Shown: positions 1 through 9,732, numbered from the stretch's first letter. The stretch: DNA of 64,000 nt from Synechococcus sp. CBW1107 (GCF_015841355.1 NZ_CP064908.1:1302001-1366000); one strand, 5' to 3'. Notes: generated from the letters alone by a model not told the origin. Program-made: numbers and translations.

Positions 1-192
1 GTGGCGGCCCTCACCTTCGGCGAGGGCTGGCACAACAACCACCACGCCTTCCCCCATTCAGCCCGCCACGGCTTCGGCGCCCGCCAGTTCGACCTCACCT
101 GGCAGCACATCCGTCTGCTGCGAGCCCTGGGCCTGGCCACCCAGGTGCGCCTGCCCGCCGCCGCCGGCAAGGCAATCCAACCGGTGATCTAG
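1..192 (+). CDS. Fatty acid desaturase, C-terminal part (partial)
   Basis: Only the last 63 codons are inside the window, so the true start lies upstream. The visible part has the third histidine box, HNNHH (around codons 12-16), inside a [12 protein letters not shown] context. That context is typical of acyl-lipid/acyl-CoA delta-9 desaturases of the DesC type, which place the first double bond in membrane fatty acids using ferredoxin-delivered electrons. The end of the protein is a short basic tail. I infer a DesC-type enzyme, but the regiospecificity cannot be settled from this fragment. The rplI gene follows on the same strand after about 80 bases. Confidence 0.85.
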   Translation: MAALTFGEGWHNNHHAFPHSARHGFGARQFDLTWQHIRLLRALGLATQVRLPAAAGKAIQPVI

Positions 193-270
193 GATCGCTG
201 ATCGCTTCAGGATGCGGGCCGTCACGCCGGCGGTCCCTGCCCGATCCCTTGTTCCCGCCGTTCTGTTTCC

Positions 271-729
271 ATGGCCAAGCGCGTCTCCGTCGTCCTCAGC
301 GAGGACGTTTACAGCCTCGGCAAACAGGGGGACCTGGTGGAGGTGGCTCCCGGTTACGCCCGTAACTTCCTGCTGCCCCAGAGCAAGGCCGTTGCCGTCA
401 CGGCCGCCGTGCTGCGCCAGGTGGAGCACCGCCGCGCCAAGGAGGCCGAGCGCCAGGCAGCCCTGAAACAGGAGGCCGAGGCCTTCCGCACAGCCCTGAC
501 CACGATCGGCCGCTTCACCGTCAAGAAACAGACCGGTGGCGACGACGTGCTGTTCGGCACCGTCACCAACGGCGATGTGGCCGAAGCGATCGAAGCCGCC
601 ACCAAGAAGGAACTCGACCGCCGCGACATCTCCGTTCCCGAGATCCACCGCACCGGCTCCTACAAGGTGCAGGTGAAACTGCATCCCGAGGTCACCGCGG
701 AAATCAACCTGGAAGTCGTCAGCCACTGA
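271..729 (+). CDS. rplI: 50S ribosomal protein L9
   Basis: The product has 152 residues, the usual bacterial L9 length. It binds domain V of 23S rRNA at the base of the L1 stalk. The N-terminal half has the L9 signature ([18 protein letters not shown], about residues 22-39), followed by a long charged connecting helix and the C-terminal domain with the [13 protein letters not shown] motif. The ATG start leaves the family's canonical N-terminus, a hydrophobic strand (VSVVLSEDV). The replicative helicase dnaB follows on the same strand after a clear terminator, a gene order common in bacteria. Confidence 0.97.
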   Translation: MAKRVSVVLSEDVYSLGKQGDLVEVAPGYARNFLLPQSKAVAVTAAVLRQVEHRRAKEAERQAALKQEAEAFRTALTTIGRFTVKKQTGGDDVLFGTVTNGDVAEAIEAATKKELDRRDISVPEIHRTGSYKVQVKLHPEVTAEINLEVVSH

Positions 730-759
730 GCTGGCGCCCGTTCAGGACGTCCGTGTCCG

Positions 760-791
760 CGCCGGTCCCCTGCGGGCCGGCGTTTTCTTTT
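760..791 (+). terminator. Rho-independent terminator after rplI
   Basis: The inverted repeat CGCCGG (760-765) / CCGGCG (777-782) can be extended inward by CCC/GGG around a short loop and one bulged T. It is followed at once by TTTTCTTTT. It lies 31 bases past the rplI stop and separates rplI from dnaB. Confidence 0.75.
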
Positions 792-840
792 GGCGGCCGC
801 ACGCACCGCCGCACTCCCAGCCTGGACCTAGCCTCAGCCG

Positions 841-2307
841 ATGGTGAGTGTTCCCCTGCCGGCCCCTGAGGGCGGCCCCGAGTGGGGCCCCGCTGGCGCG
901 CATGGCGACACGGCGCCACCCGCCGCCGCCCTGACACCGTCCTTTCGGCGCCGCGGCCGGGACCAGGACGAGGCCCGCTTCGAGGCCCTGCCCGATCAGG
1001 TTCCCCCTCAGAACCTGGAGGCGGAGGAAGCGGTTCTCGGCGGCATCCTGCTCGATCCCGATGCCCTCGGGCGCATCGCCGATGTGCTGCGGCCGGAGGC
1101 CTTCTACCTCGGCGCCCACCGGGAGATCTACCGCACGGCCCTGATGCTGCACGGCCAGGGCAAACCCACCGACCTCACGGCCATGGCCGCCTGGCTGGCC
1201 GACACCGGACAGCTGGAGAAAGTGGGCGGCAGCAACCGGCTGGTGGAGCTGGTGGAGCGCACCCTCAGCACCGCCTCGATCGACCAGGTGGCCCGCCTGG
1301 TGATGGACAAGTACCTGCGGCGGCAGCTGATCCGCTCCGGCAACGAGGTGATCAAGCTCGGCTTCGATCAGGCCAAGCCCATGGAGCAGGTGCTGGATGA
1401 AGCCGAGCAGCAGATCTTCGCGATCAGCCAGGAAAAGCCCTCCGTGGGGCTCACCCCCACCGCCGAGATCCTCACCAGCACCTTCAACGAGATCGAGAGC
1501 CGCTCGCTCGGCACCTCGGTGGCGGGCATCCCGGTCAACTTCTACGACCTCGACGCCATCACCCAGGGACTGCAACGCAGCGATCTGATCATCGTGGCCG
1601 GCCGGCCGGCGATGGGGAAGACCTCGATCGTGCTCAACATCGCCAAGAACGTGGCCCAGATCCACCAGCTGCCGGTGTGCGTGTTCTCCCTGGAGATGAG
1701 CAAGGAGCAGCTCACCTACCGGCTGCTGTCGATGGAGGTGGGCATCGAGAGCGGCCGGCTGCGCACCGGCCGGCTGCAGCAGGAGGAATGGCCGCTGCTG
1801 GGCCAGGGCATCAACACCCTCGGCCAGCTGCCCCTGTTCATCGACGACAAACCCAACGCCGGGGTGCTCGAGATGCGCTCCCTCTGCCGCCGGCTGATGG
1901 CCGAGCAGGGCAAGGAACTGGGCCTGATCGTGATCGATTACCTCCAGCTGATGGAGGGCTCCACCCCCGACAACCGGGTGCAGGAGCTGTCGCGGATCAC
2001 GCGGGGGCTCAAGGGCATGGCGCGGGAACTGAACGTGCCGGTGATGGCCCTCTCCCAGCTCAGCCGCGGCGTGGAGAGCCGCACCAACAAGCGGCCGATG
2101 CTCAGCGATCTGCGCGAATCGGGCTCGATCGAGCAGGACGCCGACCTGGTGCTGATGATCTACCGCGACGAGTACTACAACCCGGAGACGGCCGATCGCG
2201 GCATCACCGAGGTGATCGTGACCAAGCACCGCAACGGTCCCGTGGGCACGGTGAAGCTGCTGTTCGAACCCCAGTTCACCCGCTTCCGGAACCTGGCTGC
2301 CCCCTGA
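841..2307 (+). CDS. dnaB: Replicative DNA helicase DnaB
   Basis: This is the hexameric helicase that unwinds DNA ahead of the replisome and recruits primase. The N-terminal DnaB domain begins with the QNLEAEEAVLGG motif near residue 57. The RecA-type core has Walker A (GRPAMGKT, about residues 254-261) and Walker B (LIVIDYLQLM), with a downstream SQLSRGVESR loop. The length of 488 residues is normal, so no intein is present, although cyanobacterial dnaB genes often carry one. About 55 proline- and glycine-rich residues before the conserved start are poorly conserved, so the true start could be slightly further downstream. Confidence 0.97.
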   Translation: MVSVPLPAPEGGPEWGPAGAHGDTAPPAAALTPSFRRRGRDQDEARFEALPDQVPPQNLEAEEAVLGGILLDPDALGRIADVLRPEAFYLGAHREIYRTALMLHGQGKPTDLTAMAAWLADTGQLEKVGGSNRLVELVERTLSTASIDQVARLVMDKYLRRQLIRSGNEVIKLGFDQAKPMEQVLDEAEQQIFAISQEKPSVGLTPTAEILTSTFNEIESRSLGTSVAGIPVNFYDLDAITQGLQRSDLIIVAGRPAMGKTSIVLNIAKNVAQIHQLPVCVFSLEMSKEQLTYRLLSMEVGIESGRLRTGRLQQEEWPLLGQGINTLGQLPLFIDDKPNAGVLEMRSLCRRLMAEQGKELGLIVIDYLQLMEGSTPDNRVQELSRITRGLKGMARELNVPVMALSQLSRGVESRTNKRPMLSDLRESGSIEQDADLVLMIYRDEYYNPETADRGITEVIVTKHRNGPVGTVKLLFEPQFTRFRNLAAP

Positions 2308-2360
2308 CCCTCGCCCGCCCGCACCGGCATCAACATGGGGGCCGATTCCCCTGCCGACCG

Positions 2361-2924
2361 ATGAGCGAGCCTCCAACCAGCCACTCCGGCCATCCCGGCG
2401 CAGGGGGCAATGGCCCAGGCGGGCTTTCGCCGGCAGCCATGGGCTGGGTGCTGGCCCTGCGCTGGCCCGTCGCCCTGGTGGCCGCCGTGGGGATCGGGGC
2501 GACCTCCCTGGGCCGGATTCTGCAGGAGCCGATCAAGATCGAACTGGTGTCGAAGAGTCCCTTGCCGGTGTCAGCCCAGGTGGATGTGGACTCCTTTGAC
2601 AACCCCCTGGTGATCGACAGCATCAACAGCCCCATCCGCACCGCTCCCATCAGGACGATTCCGATCACCGCGACGGTGACGATGGCGGAACCGATCGGGC
2701 TGGCCGACTCGCCCCTGAAGGTGAACGTGCCGGAGCTGAGCCGGGGGATCGGCGTCGCCGTCCAGGGTCCCGTTGACGCCAGGGTCACCACACCGGTCAC
2801 AGCCCAGGTCAGCGGCGCGGTGAACGCCCAGGTGACGGGCGATGTGGGAGCCACGGTGCAGGGCCAGGTGGACGCCACGGTGATGAACAAACTGGATCAC
2901 ACCCGCGTCCGGATCGGGTTCTGA
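2361..2924 (+). CDS. Single-pass membrane protein with an 8-residue valine repeat
   Basis: I do not recognise a named family. The ATG at 2361 gives 187 residues. A glycine/serine-rich N-terminus is followed by one hydrophobic segment (about residues 27-52) that could anchor the protein. The rest is a soluble region dominated by alternating valine/polar strands. Near the C-terminus it contains five consecutive 8-residue units of the form V-x-A-x-V-x-x-x, which suggests a beta-stacked or beta-solenoid structure outside the membrane. It starts 53 bases after dnaB on the same strand. The function is unknown. Confidence 0.7.
   Translation: MSEPPTSHSGHPGAGGNGPGGLSPAAMGWVLALRWPVALVAAVGIGATSLGRILQEPIKIELVSKSPLPVSAQVDVDSFDNPLVIDSINSPIRTAPIRTIPITATVTMAEPIGLADSPLKVNVPELSRGIGVAVQGPVDARVTTPVTAQVSGAVNAQVTGDVGATVQGQVDATVMNKLDHTRVRIGF
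2772..2891 (+). repeat. Five tandem 24-bp units coding an 8-residue repeat
   Basis: The units start at 2772, 2796, 2820, 2844 and 2868. They encode VDARVTTP, VTAQVSGA, VNAQVTGD, VGATVQGQ and VDATVMNK. Valines at positions 1 and 5 are invariant. The DNA has diverged more than the protein pattern, so selection appears to act on the protein repeat and not on a recent DNA duplication. Confidence 0.7.
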
Positions 2925-3012
2925 CCCGTGGCTCAGCCTCCGGTGAAGGCGCGGAACAACGCTGGTTGCGGCCGTTCGGCGCCCCTAACGTTGTGGCAGA
3001 TGCTGGACCGCC

Positions 3013-3558
3013 ATGGCCAGGTCCCGGAGCGGGCACAGTCCCTCCCTGGTCCTCACCCGCGCCGCCGCAGCAGGACTGGCTGGCCTGGGGATGGTCACGG
3101 CGGCCGCTGGGCTGCGCGCCGATGACGTGATCGGCACACCGGGCGACGGCGGCATCATCACCGTGCGGCCGAGCAACAGCATCGTGAGCCGGCAGCGGCT
3201 GGGTCAGTTCGTGGGCATCTCCGGCGCCAACAGCGGCGCCAAGGGGCTCTCGCTCAACCGCGTGGTGATCCCCCCGGGCGGCAGCGCCGCAGCCCATCGT
3301 CATCTGGGGTCGGAGTCGGCGATCTACCTGGTGCAGGGCACCGTGCGCACCCGCTATGGCGAGCGCCTGGAGCATGCGGTCGTGAACCGGGCCGGTGATT
3401 TTCTGTTCATCCCGGCCGGGGTCCCCCACCAACCCACCAACCTCAGCAGCAGCGAGGCGGCTGTGGCGATCGTGGCCCGCAACGATCCGGATGAGCAGGA
3501 GCATGTGGAGCTGATCGACGCGGTGACGCCGGCAGCGCCGTCCGCTCCCTCGCCCTGA
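3013..3558 (+). CDS. Secreted cupin-domain protein
   Basis: The protein has 181 residues. It begins with a basic N-terminus and a hydrophobic alanine/glycine-rich segment (about residues 12-36, ending near LRADD) that looks like a signal peptide for export. The mature part is a single cupin barrel. Motif 1 contains the HRH(x)nE metal-ligand pattern (AAHRHLGSESAIYL) with the VIPPGG lead-in, and motif 2 is GDFLFIPAGVPHQP, giving the third histidine. Cupins bind a divalent metal and may be enzymes or sugar-binding proteins; no substrate can be read from the sequence. It is the last gene of a + strand run and converges with a transglutaminase-like gene. Confidence 0.85.
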   Translation: MARSRSGHSPSLVLTRAAAAGLAGLGMVTAAAGLRADDVIGTPGDGGIITVRPSNSIVSRQRLGQFVGISGANSGAKGLSLNRVVIPPGGSAAAHRHLGSESAIYLVQGTVRTRYGERLEHAVVNRAGDFLFIPAGVPHQPTNLSSSEAAVAIVARNDPDEQEHVELIDAVTPAAPSAPSP

Positions 3559-3606
3559 TGCCAGGAGCAGCCGCGCACAAGCCCGGTGCGTTCATGGGAA
3601 GACCGC

Positions 3607-4470
3607 TCAGGGCGACCCCTCCAACCTCGTCACCCACACCCCCACGCTGAGGGTCGCCCCGCGCGGCCCAACGAACGAACCCGCCACGGGAGGTACGGCC
3701 TCGGGGTGGCGAGCCACGGCCACGGCCATGTGGTGAGGTCCCGCGAGGCCGCCGGTGGTGGGATCGAAACCCTTCCAGCCCGCTCCGGGCAGGTACACCT
3801 CTGCCCAGGCGTGGGTGGAGCCGGTGGCTGCGGCCGCGGCCGGATCATGGAGATAGCCGCTCACGAAGCGGGCGGCGAGGCCCAGCTGGCGGACCGCCTC
3901 CATGAACAGGGTGGCGAAGTCGCGGCAGGAGCCTGAGCCAACCGCCAGGGTTTGCTCCGCCGTCTGCACGCCCGGTTCCTCGCGGCGCTGATAGCGCAGG
4001 CTGGAGTGGATCTGAGCGCTGATCCGCTCCAGCAGCCCGTAGGTTTCGATCCCCTCGCCAGGCTTGAGAAGATCCGCCACCCAGCCCGCCAGCCGTGGAG
4101 ACGAGCCGGCCCCGGGCTGCCGGCGGTAGGGGGCCAGCAACGGCTGGTCGTCGTCGCTGTAGCGGAAGGGAAACCGCACCGCCTCCTCATCCACCAGGAA
4201 ATCCAGGGGGGCCTGGTGGTACTGCTGGACCACCAGTTCGCTCTCGATCAGCAGCTGAGCCGCGGGCTCGCTGAAGCTGGCGATCGCCACCGAATTGTCC
4301 TCCGCGTCGCGGTGCCAGCGCAGCCTGGCCGGCGGTGTGATGAGCAGGCGCGAGGATTCGATCCGCAGTTCGTGGCCCTCCCGCGGCCTGAGCCGCAGTG
4401 CATGGGCGTCAAGCCGGACGAGCGCCCCGAAGCTGTAGGTGGTGAGGTGCAGGATCCGGAAGCGCTGCAT
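3607..4470 (-). CDS. Transglutaminase-like cysteine protease family protein
   Basis: The protein has 287 residues in the usual two-part form: an N-terminal beta-sandwich beginning FRILHLTTYSF, and a C-terminal transglutaminase core. The catalytic triad is visible as Cys in GSCRDFA, His in STHAWAEVYLPG and Asp in GFDPTTG. Bacterial members are thought to be cysteine proteases or amidases; the substrate is unknown. In many bacteria the gene sits beside circularly permuted ATP-grasp and alpha-E genes, but neither is present here. Confidence 0.9.
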   Translation of the reverse strand: MQRFRILHLTTYSFGALVRLDAHALRLRPREGHELRIESSRLLITPPARLRWHRDAEDNSVAIASFSEPAAQLLIESELVVQQYHQAPLDFLVDEEAVRFPFRYSDDDQPLLAPYRRQPGAGSSPRLAGWVADLLKPGEGIETYGLLERISAQIHSSLRYQRREEPGVQTAEQTLAVGSGSCRDFATLFMEAVRQLGLAARFVSGYLHDPAAAAATGSTHAWAEVYLPGAGWKGFDPTTGGLAGPHHMAVAVARHPEAVPPVAGSFVGPRGATLSVGVWVTRLEGSP

Positions 4471-4541
4471 GGCCGTGGTTGTTCAGGGCAGTGAGGGGTC
4501 CCTAGGCTGGGGGTTGACGCCGCTGATGGGACAACCAGTCC

Positions 4542-5345
4542 ATGCCGATCGCACAGATCGACACCGAAACAGTGATCCGTTCACTCGGTGATCACTCTTT
4601 CTTGTTCTACGGACTTGTTTTCTTCGGCATCATTCTGGCCCGCTACTTTCTGCTGGCCGGTGGATCCTGGTGGTGGCTGTATGCCCGCTCAGCCCCCCCG
4701 GATCCCGGATCAGCCCCCCCCGGGGCCAGTGACATCCGTGCCGACATCCGCCTGTCCGTGCTCTCGGCGGCCGTGTTCGCCCTGGCCACCGCCAGCGTGC
4801 TCACCCTCCAGAGCCATGGGCTCACGCGCCTCTACGCCAGGCCCGACACCTACGGCTGGTGGTACCTGGCGCTGAGCTATGCCGCTGTGCTGATCCTGCA
4901 GGACGGCCTCTACTACGCCACCCATCGCTTCTTTCACCACCGCTGGCTTTACCGCTGGTGCCACCACGGTCACCACCGCACACGCCAGCCCACCCCATGG
5001 ACCTCCTTCGCCTTCGATCCCCCCGAAGCCGTGGCTCAGGCCCTGGTGCTGGTGCTCATGGTGATGCTGGTGCCCCTGCACCTGATCACCCTGATGGCGG
5101 TGCTGAGCACCATGACGGTGTGGGCGATCGTGAATCACCTCGGCCTTGATCATCTCCCCAGCGGCTTCCCCCACCACTGGCTGGGCCGCTGGGTGATCGG
5201 ACCTGCCCACCATTCCCTGCATCATCGCCACCCGGGTGTGCACTTCGGGCTCTATTTCACGCTCTGGGACCGGATCGGCGGCACCGAAGATTCCAGCTAC
5301 GCCGCCGCCGTCGAGCCACCCGACGATCTGAACGCCATACATTGA
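4542..5345 (+). CDS. Sterol desaturase/hydroxylase family membrane protein
   Basis: The protein has 267 residues with several hydrophobic segments and the fatty acid hydroxylase histidine clusters: HRFFHH, HHGHHRT and, near the C-terminus, HHSLHHRHP. These ligate a di-iron centre facing the cytoplasm and insert oxygen into lipid or carotenoid substrates. The substrate cannot be assigned; cyanobacterial members of this superfamily include carotenoid hydroxylases, but this sequence looks closer to the general sterol desaturase group. The stop is only 2 bases before the mnmG start, so translation of the two genes may be linked. Confidence 0.88.
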   Translation: MPIAQIDTETVIRSLGDHSFLFYGLVFFGIILARYFLLAGGSWWWLYARSAPPDPGSAPPGASDIRADIRLSVLSAAVFALATASVLTLQSHGLTRLYARPDTYGWWYLALSYAAVLILQDGLYYATHRFFHHRWLYRWCHHGHHRTRQPTPWTSFAFDPPEAVAQALVLVLMVMLVPLHLITLMAVLSTMTVWAIVNHLGLDHLPSGFPHHWLGRWVIGPAHHSLHHRHPGVHFGLYFTLWDRIGGTEDSSYAAAVEPPDDLNAIH

Positions 5346-5349
5346 CCTG

Positions 5350-7338
5350 ATGGCCCTCAGCGCAGCCCCCAGCGAAACCTTCGAGCTGATCGTCGTCGGA
5401 GGCGGCCATGCCGGCTGCGAAGCAGCCCTCACCGCAGCACGGCTGGGGATCACCACAGCCCTGTTCAGCCTCAACCTCGATCGCATCGCCTGGCAGCCCT
5501 GCAATCCGGCGGTGGGTGGTCCGGCCAAGAGCCAGCTGGTGCATGAGGTGGATGCCCTCGGCGGCGTGATCGGCCGCCTCGCCGATGCCACCACCCTGCA
5601 GAAGCGGGTGCTCAACGCCAGCCGCGGCCCGGCCGTGTGGGCCCTGCGTGCCCAGACCGACAAGCGCCAGTACGCCCGCCAGATGCAGCAGCTGCTGCAG
5701 CACACCCCCAACCTCCACCTGCGCGAGGCGATGGTCACGGGGCTGGAGGTGGACCTGGAGGGCAGCGAGCCCAACCAAGCCGTTCATGGCGCCGTGGGCC
5801 GGGTCACCGGCGTGCGCACCTTCTTCGGCAGTGTCTATGCCGCCTCGGCCGTGATCCTCACCACCGGCACCTTCCTGGGGGGACAGATCTGGGTGGGCCA
5901 GCAGTCGATGAGCGCCGGCCGCGCCGGCGAGCAGGCCGCCGAAGGGCTCACCGAAGCCCTGCAGGCCCTCGGGTTCCACACCGACCGGCTCAAGACCGGC
6001 ACTCCAGCCCGGGTGGATCGCCGCAGTGTGGCGCTCGATCAGCTCGAAGAACAACCCAGCGACGCTGAGGGCCGGTTCTTCTCCTTTGATCCGGCCGCCT
6101 GGGTGAGCGGAGAGCCGATGGCCTGCCATCTCACCCGCACCACCGCCGCCACCCACCAGCTGATCCGCGACAACCTTCACCTCACGCCCATCTACGGCGG
6201 CTTCATCGACAGCAAGGGCCCCCGCTACTGCCCCTCGATCGAGGACAAGATCGTGCGCTTCGCCGACAAGGACAGCCACCAGATCTTTCTGGAGCCGGAG
6301 GGCCGCGACACCCCCGAGCTCTACATCCAGGGCTTCTCCACCGGCCTGCCCGAGCGACTGCAGCTGGAACTGCTGCGCACCCTGCCTGGCCTCGAGCGCT
6401 GTGTGATGCTGCGGCCGGCCTATGCCGTGGAATACGACTACCTGCCGGCCACCCAGTGCCTGCCCTCGCTGATGACCAAGCGGGTGCACGGTCTGTTCAG
6501 CGCCGGCCAGCTCAACGGCACCACCGGCTACGAGGAGGCCGCGGCCCAGGGCCTGGTGGCCGGGCTCAACGCCGCCCGGCTGCTGCGCGGCCAGGAGCCG
6601 GTGCACTTTCCACGCGAGGGCAGCTACATCGGCACCCTGATCGATGACCTGGTGACGAAAGACCTGCGCGAGCCCTACCGGGTACTCACCAGCCGCAGCG
6701 AATACCGCCTGGTGCTGCGGGGAGACAACGCCGACCGCCGCCTCACACCCCTGGGCCGGGAGCTGGGGCTGATCGACGACCGCCGCTGGGGGTTGTTCGA
6801 GGCCAAGCAGGCCGCCATCGCCGCCGAGAAGCAACGCCTCGAGACGGTGCGGCTCAAAGCCAGCGACCCGGCGGCGCCGGAGGTCGAAGCCCGCTCGGGC
6901 GCGCCGATCAAGGGCTCGATCACCCTCGCCGATCTGCTGCGCCGCTCCGGCTTCCACAGCCGGGATCTGGTGGAGCTTGGCCTGGCCGATGCAGGCCTGA
7001 CCCCTGGAGTGCGTGAGGGGGCGGAGATCGACCTCAAATACAGCGGCTACCTGGCCCGCCAGCAGCAGCAGATCGATCAGGTGCGCAGACAGGACCAGCG
7101 GCCGATCCCGGGCGGCATCGACTACTCCACCATCGCCACCCTTTCCAAGGAAGCCCGCGAGAAGCTCTCCGCCGTGCGGCCCCTCAACCTCGGGCAGGCC
7201 TCCCGCATCCCCGGGGTGAGCCCGGCGGATACCACCGCTCTGCTGCTGTGGCTTGAGCTGCGCCGCCGCCGCGAATCCAAGGAGAGGCGATTGCCCCGTC
7301 GGCAGGCCACCCCTAGTATCACCGGACTTCACTCTTGA
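5350..7338 (+). CDS. mnmG: tRNA uridine-5-carboxymethylaminomethyl modification enzyme MnmG (GidA)
   Basis: MnmG works with MnmE to modify U34 in the wobble position of several tRNAs, using FAD, methylene-THF and glycine or ammonium. The N-terminal dinucleotide motif [12 protein letters not shown] lies at about residues 15-26. Other family blocks are visible: [21 protein letters not shown], the [14 protein letters not shown] stretch, [10 protein letters not shown], and the C-terminal helical domain with RIPGVSPAD. The length of 662 residues is slightly above the usual 630 or so. The start follows the sterol desaturase stop directly. Confidence 0.97.
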   Translation: MALSAAPSETFELIVVGGGHAGCEAALTAARLGITTALFSLNLDRIAWQPCNPAVGGPAKSQLVHEVDALGGVIGRLADATTLQKRVLNASRGPAVWALRAQTDKRQYARQMQQLLQHTPNLHLREAMVTGLEVDLEGSEPNQAVHGAVGRVTGVRTFFGSVYAASAVILTTGTFLGGQIWVGQQSMSAGRAGEQAAEGLTEALQALGFHTDRLKTGTPARVDRRSVALDQLEEQPSDAEGRFFSFDPAAWVSGEPMACHLTRTTAATHQLIRDNLHLTPIYGGFIDSKGPRYCPSIEDKIVRFADKDSHQIFLEPEGRDTPELYIQGFSTGLPERLQLELLRTLPGLERCVMLRPAYAVEYDYLPATQCLPSLMTKRVHGLFSAGQLNGTTGYEEAAAQGLVAGLNAARLLRGQEPVHFPREGSYIGTLIDDLVTKDLREPYRVLTSRSEYRLVLRGDNADRRLTPLGRELGLIDDRRWGLFEAKQAAIAAEKQRLETVRLKASDPAAPEVEARSGAPIKGSITLADLLRRSGFHSRDLVELGLADAGLTPGVREGAEIDLKYSGYLARQQQQIDQVRRQDQRPIPGGIDYSTIATLSKEAREKLSAVRPLNLGQASRIPGVSPADTTALLLWLELRRRRESKERRLPRRQATPSITGLHS

Positions 7339-7349
7339 GCCCAGCGGCC

Positions 7350-8324
7350 ATGGGCGGTGATCCACGCCCCATCTCGTCCTCCCGCGCGTTCTGGGAGCTG
7401 AAGGCCGAGCAGGTCATGGACCGCGTCTTTTCCGCCGGCCTGCCAGCGCTGGGGATCCGCTCCGGCGACCTGCCGACCTTCGAGGGCTACAGCCGCGACC
7501 CGCACCAGCCTGAGCCCAGTCTCACCATGGACCCCGGCTGCGATCCCGCACCCATCGATGTGGTGGTGCACGATGCACCGCCGCGTCTGCGGCCCGCAGC
7601 CACGGCTGGCCGCCGGTCCGCCCCGCGGCCCCGCGGCTCCGCGGCCGCGGCTTCAGCAGGCGCGCACTCCAGGCAGCCACGCTCACTGCTGGCGTTGATG
7701 GCCCTCCTGTCGGTGCTGGGAGCCGGCAGCACCCTTCTGGTCTGGCGGGGATGGACCCAGGCGAGCATCGCCCTCCAACAGGAGCGCACGATTCAACTGC
7801 TCGAGCGCTTGCGCTCGGTGGGCCCCCTGGGGGCTGCCGAGCCCGGAGCCACGGCATCCGCCACACCCTTGGCTGCAGGCCAGGCAAGCGATGGCAGCGC
7901 CACAGGGCTGCCGCCTCCACCCCCGGAGGAAGCCTGGGTTCAGGACCTTGGCCCACTGGAATCCAGCTCCCGGGCCTCGGCCGCACAACCCTTGCGGGTG
8001 CCCGTCAGCGGCACGATCACCAGGGGGGCTCCCCCAGCCCCAGCCATGCCGGCGCCGGGAGGAGCCAGTGGCTCCGGTTCATCTGCGAATGGTGGCGGGC
8101 CTGCTCCGGGAACGGATGGGGGCTCCCCCGAGCTGGTGGGTGTGGTGCAGGTGCCTGGCCAGAGCGGCTCCGCCATCTTCCAGATGGGGGGCAGCTCCAC
8201 CAGCGCATCGGTGGGGGAGGCGATCGGCTCCACCGGCTGGCGCCTGCGCTCAGCCAGCGGCAACTCGGTGGTGATCGAGCGCAATGGCCAGCAACAGCGG
8301 GTGAGCATCAGCGGAGGCTTCTGA
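7350..8324 (+). CDS. Membrane protein with a PilP/GspC-like C-terminal domain
   Basis: The ATG at 7350 gives 324 residues; a TTG at 7335 that overlaps the mnmG stop is an alternative. There is a cytoplasmic N-terminal stretch of about 105 residues, one membrane helix (around residues 108-130, ALMALLSVLGAG...LLVW) and a long glycine/serine/proline-rich linker. A small C-terminal domain (VGVVQVPGQSGSAIFQ...VSISGGF) resembles the HR/PilP domain of type II secretion GspC and type IV pilus PilP, which link the inner-membrane platform to the secretin. I infer a type IV pilus or secretion-linked role. No other pilus gene is in the window. Confidence 0.6.
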   Translation: MGGDPRPISSSRAFWELKAEQVMDRVFSAGLPALGIRSGDLPTFEGYSRDPHQPEPSLTMDPGCDPAPIDVVVHDAPPRLRPAATAGRRSAPRPRGSAAAASAGAHSRQPRSLLALMALLSVLGAGSTLLVWRGWTQASIALQQERTIQLLERLRSVGPLGAAEPGATASATPLAAGQASDGSATGLPPPPPEEAWVQDLGPLESSSRASAAQPLRVPVSGTITRGAPPAPAMPAPGGASGSGSSANGGGPAPGTDGGSPELVGVVQVPGQSGSAIFQMGGSSTSASVGEAIGSTGWRLRSASGNSVVIERNGQQQRVSISGGF

Positions 8325-8414
8325 AGTCCAGGGTTTCCGCCCGGTCCCGCTGCCGAGGAGTCGTCCCGGTGCGAGGCCTGCCCTCCTTAGCCTGAACGGC
8401 CTGAGTTGAGGCTG

Positions 8415-9050
8415 ATGGCCGACTCCCTGCTCACCAGGCCATGGGTCTCCCCCACACCCCTCTGGGAAGCCCCGATCAGCGAGGTGCTCAGCGCCAGGGC
8501 TGGTGCCCAGCTCAGCGGTGCCTGGAAGCTGCTGCTCCTCGGTGATGGCAGTCCCACCCGCCATCTGCACCTGCTCACCGGCACACCGATCACGATCGAT
8601 CTGATCGCGATGGGGCCTGAACCGGAGTCAGCGGGTTCGCTCACCCGGGCTGATGCCACCCAGGCCAGGCCCGCCGAGGTGGCGGAGCTGGTCCCGCCCC
8701 TGCTGCGGCGGCAGGTGTGGCTGCGCTGCAACGGCCAGGCCCTGGCCTGGGCTGAGAGCTGGTGGAATCAGGAGGAGGCCGAGACCTGTCTGCGCGACAG
8801 GCAGCAACCGATCTGGCTGAGCCTGACCAGTGAGCGGGCGGAACTGTTCCGGGAGGTGGATGGCCTGGCCCAGGTGAACGCCGACTGGCTGGAGCGGGAA
8901 TTCGCCGCCAGGGGACCGTTCTGGAGCCGCCACTACCGCTTTTTCCGGCAGGGACGGGAACTCACGGTGATCCGGGAAGTGTTCTCACCGGCACTGGAGC
9001 GCTGGCTGGGAGCGAGCCAGCGCGACTCAGATCTCCATAAAGTTTTATGA
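8415..9050 (+). CDS. Chorismate lyase of the cyanobacterial DUF98 type
   Basis: The protein has 211 residues from the ATG at 8415; a TTG three codons upstream is possible. The pattern with RQVWLRCNGQALAWAESWW in the middle and the GPFWSRHYRFFRQGRELTVIREVFSPAL C-terminus is that of the DUF98 chorismate-pyruvate lyases. These convert chorismate to 4-hydroxybenzoate and pyruvate, the first step of the plastoquinone head group in cyanobacteria. The gene is cytoplasmic and monocistronic in appearance. The product is a good phylogenetic hint that the genome is cyanobacterial. Confidence 0.85.
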   Translation: MADSLLTRPWVSPTPLWEAPISEVLSARAGAQLSGAWKLLLLGDGSPTRHLHLLTGTPITIDLIAMGPEPESAGSLTRADATQARPAEVAELVPPLLRRQVWLRCNGQALAWAESWWNQEEAETCLRDRQQPIWLSLTSERAELFREVDGLAQVNADWLEREFAARGPFWSRHYRFFRQGRELTVIREVFSPALERWLGASQRDSDLHKVL

Positions 9051-9141
9051 AGTCACGGTGATCTGTGGCGGTTTCCACTTGACAACTTGCGCATCCGTGC
9101 AATGTGAACAGGATGGCGGCATCGGTTCCACCTGTTTGACG

Positions 9142-9681
9142 ATGACCACCACCATTGGACCCCATGGAGGGCACCACCCAGCCGCGGAAACCGGCGATCA
9201 GTGGATCTCCCTCACCGACCTGGGCCGCTCCCTCGGCCTCTCCGCCGTGGGCTGCGGCCGCCTGCTGATTCAGGCGGGGCTGCGCCAGCTTGATGGCCGC
9301 CCCACCGAGCGGGCCTTGCACCTCGGCCTGGCACGGGCGAGCGGCCAGGGCCTCCACCGGGGTCGCGCAGTCCTCTGGCAGCAGGCCGGCTGTGCCGCCG
9401 CCCTGGCGGTCGACTGCCCACGGACAGCTCACCAGCCCACCCTGGTGGAGCAGTGGGCGGAACTGCTCTGGGCCCTGAAGCAGGGCTCCCCCTCGATCAT
9501 CACCTCAGCCGAGCAGATGGCGGAGGATCTGCCCCTCGAGCTGGTGGGGGCCGTGAACCGTCAGTTGCAGGACAAGGGCTGGGACTTCCAGGTGAGCCAT
9601 CATCCCTCCAGGCCCCAGCAGACAACGCCTCCCCATGGTCAGGGGGCCCCTGGCCGCAGCCGGGGGCACCTCAGCCACTGA
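9142..9681 (+). CDS. Conserved hypothetical protein
   Basis: I do not recognise the family. The ATG at 9142 gives 179 residues; an earlier in-frame start at 9058 would overlap nothing but adds an unlikely N-terminus. The first half has a compact region (WISLTDLGRSLGLSAVGCGRLLIQAGLR) that looks like a short helix-turn-helix or Rha-type segment, followed by WQQ and ALAVDCPR blocks. The last 30 residues are proline/histidine-rich and look disordered. No signal peptide or membrane helix is visible. A nucleic-acid-binding role is possible but unproven. Confidence 0.6.
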   Translation: MTTTIGPHGGHHPAAETGDQWISLTDLGRSLGLSAVGCGRLLIQAGLRQLDGRPTERALHLGLARASGQGLHRGRAVLWQQAGCAAALAVDCPRTAHQPTLVEQWAELLWALKQGSPSIITSAEQMAEDLPLELVGAVNRQLQDKGWDFQVSHHPSRPQQTTPPHGQGAPGRSRGHLSH

Positions 9682-9732
9682 TCAGCCACTGGAATCCAGC
9701 CACTGAACGGAACATCCGGGTCCTGGGCCAGC

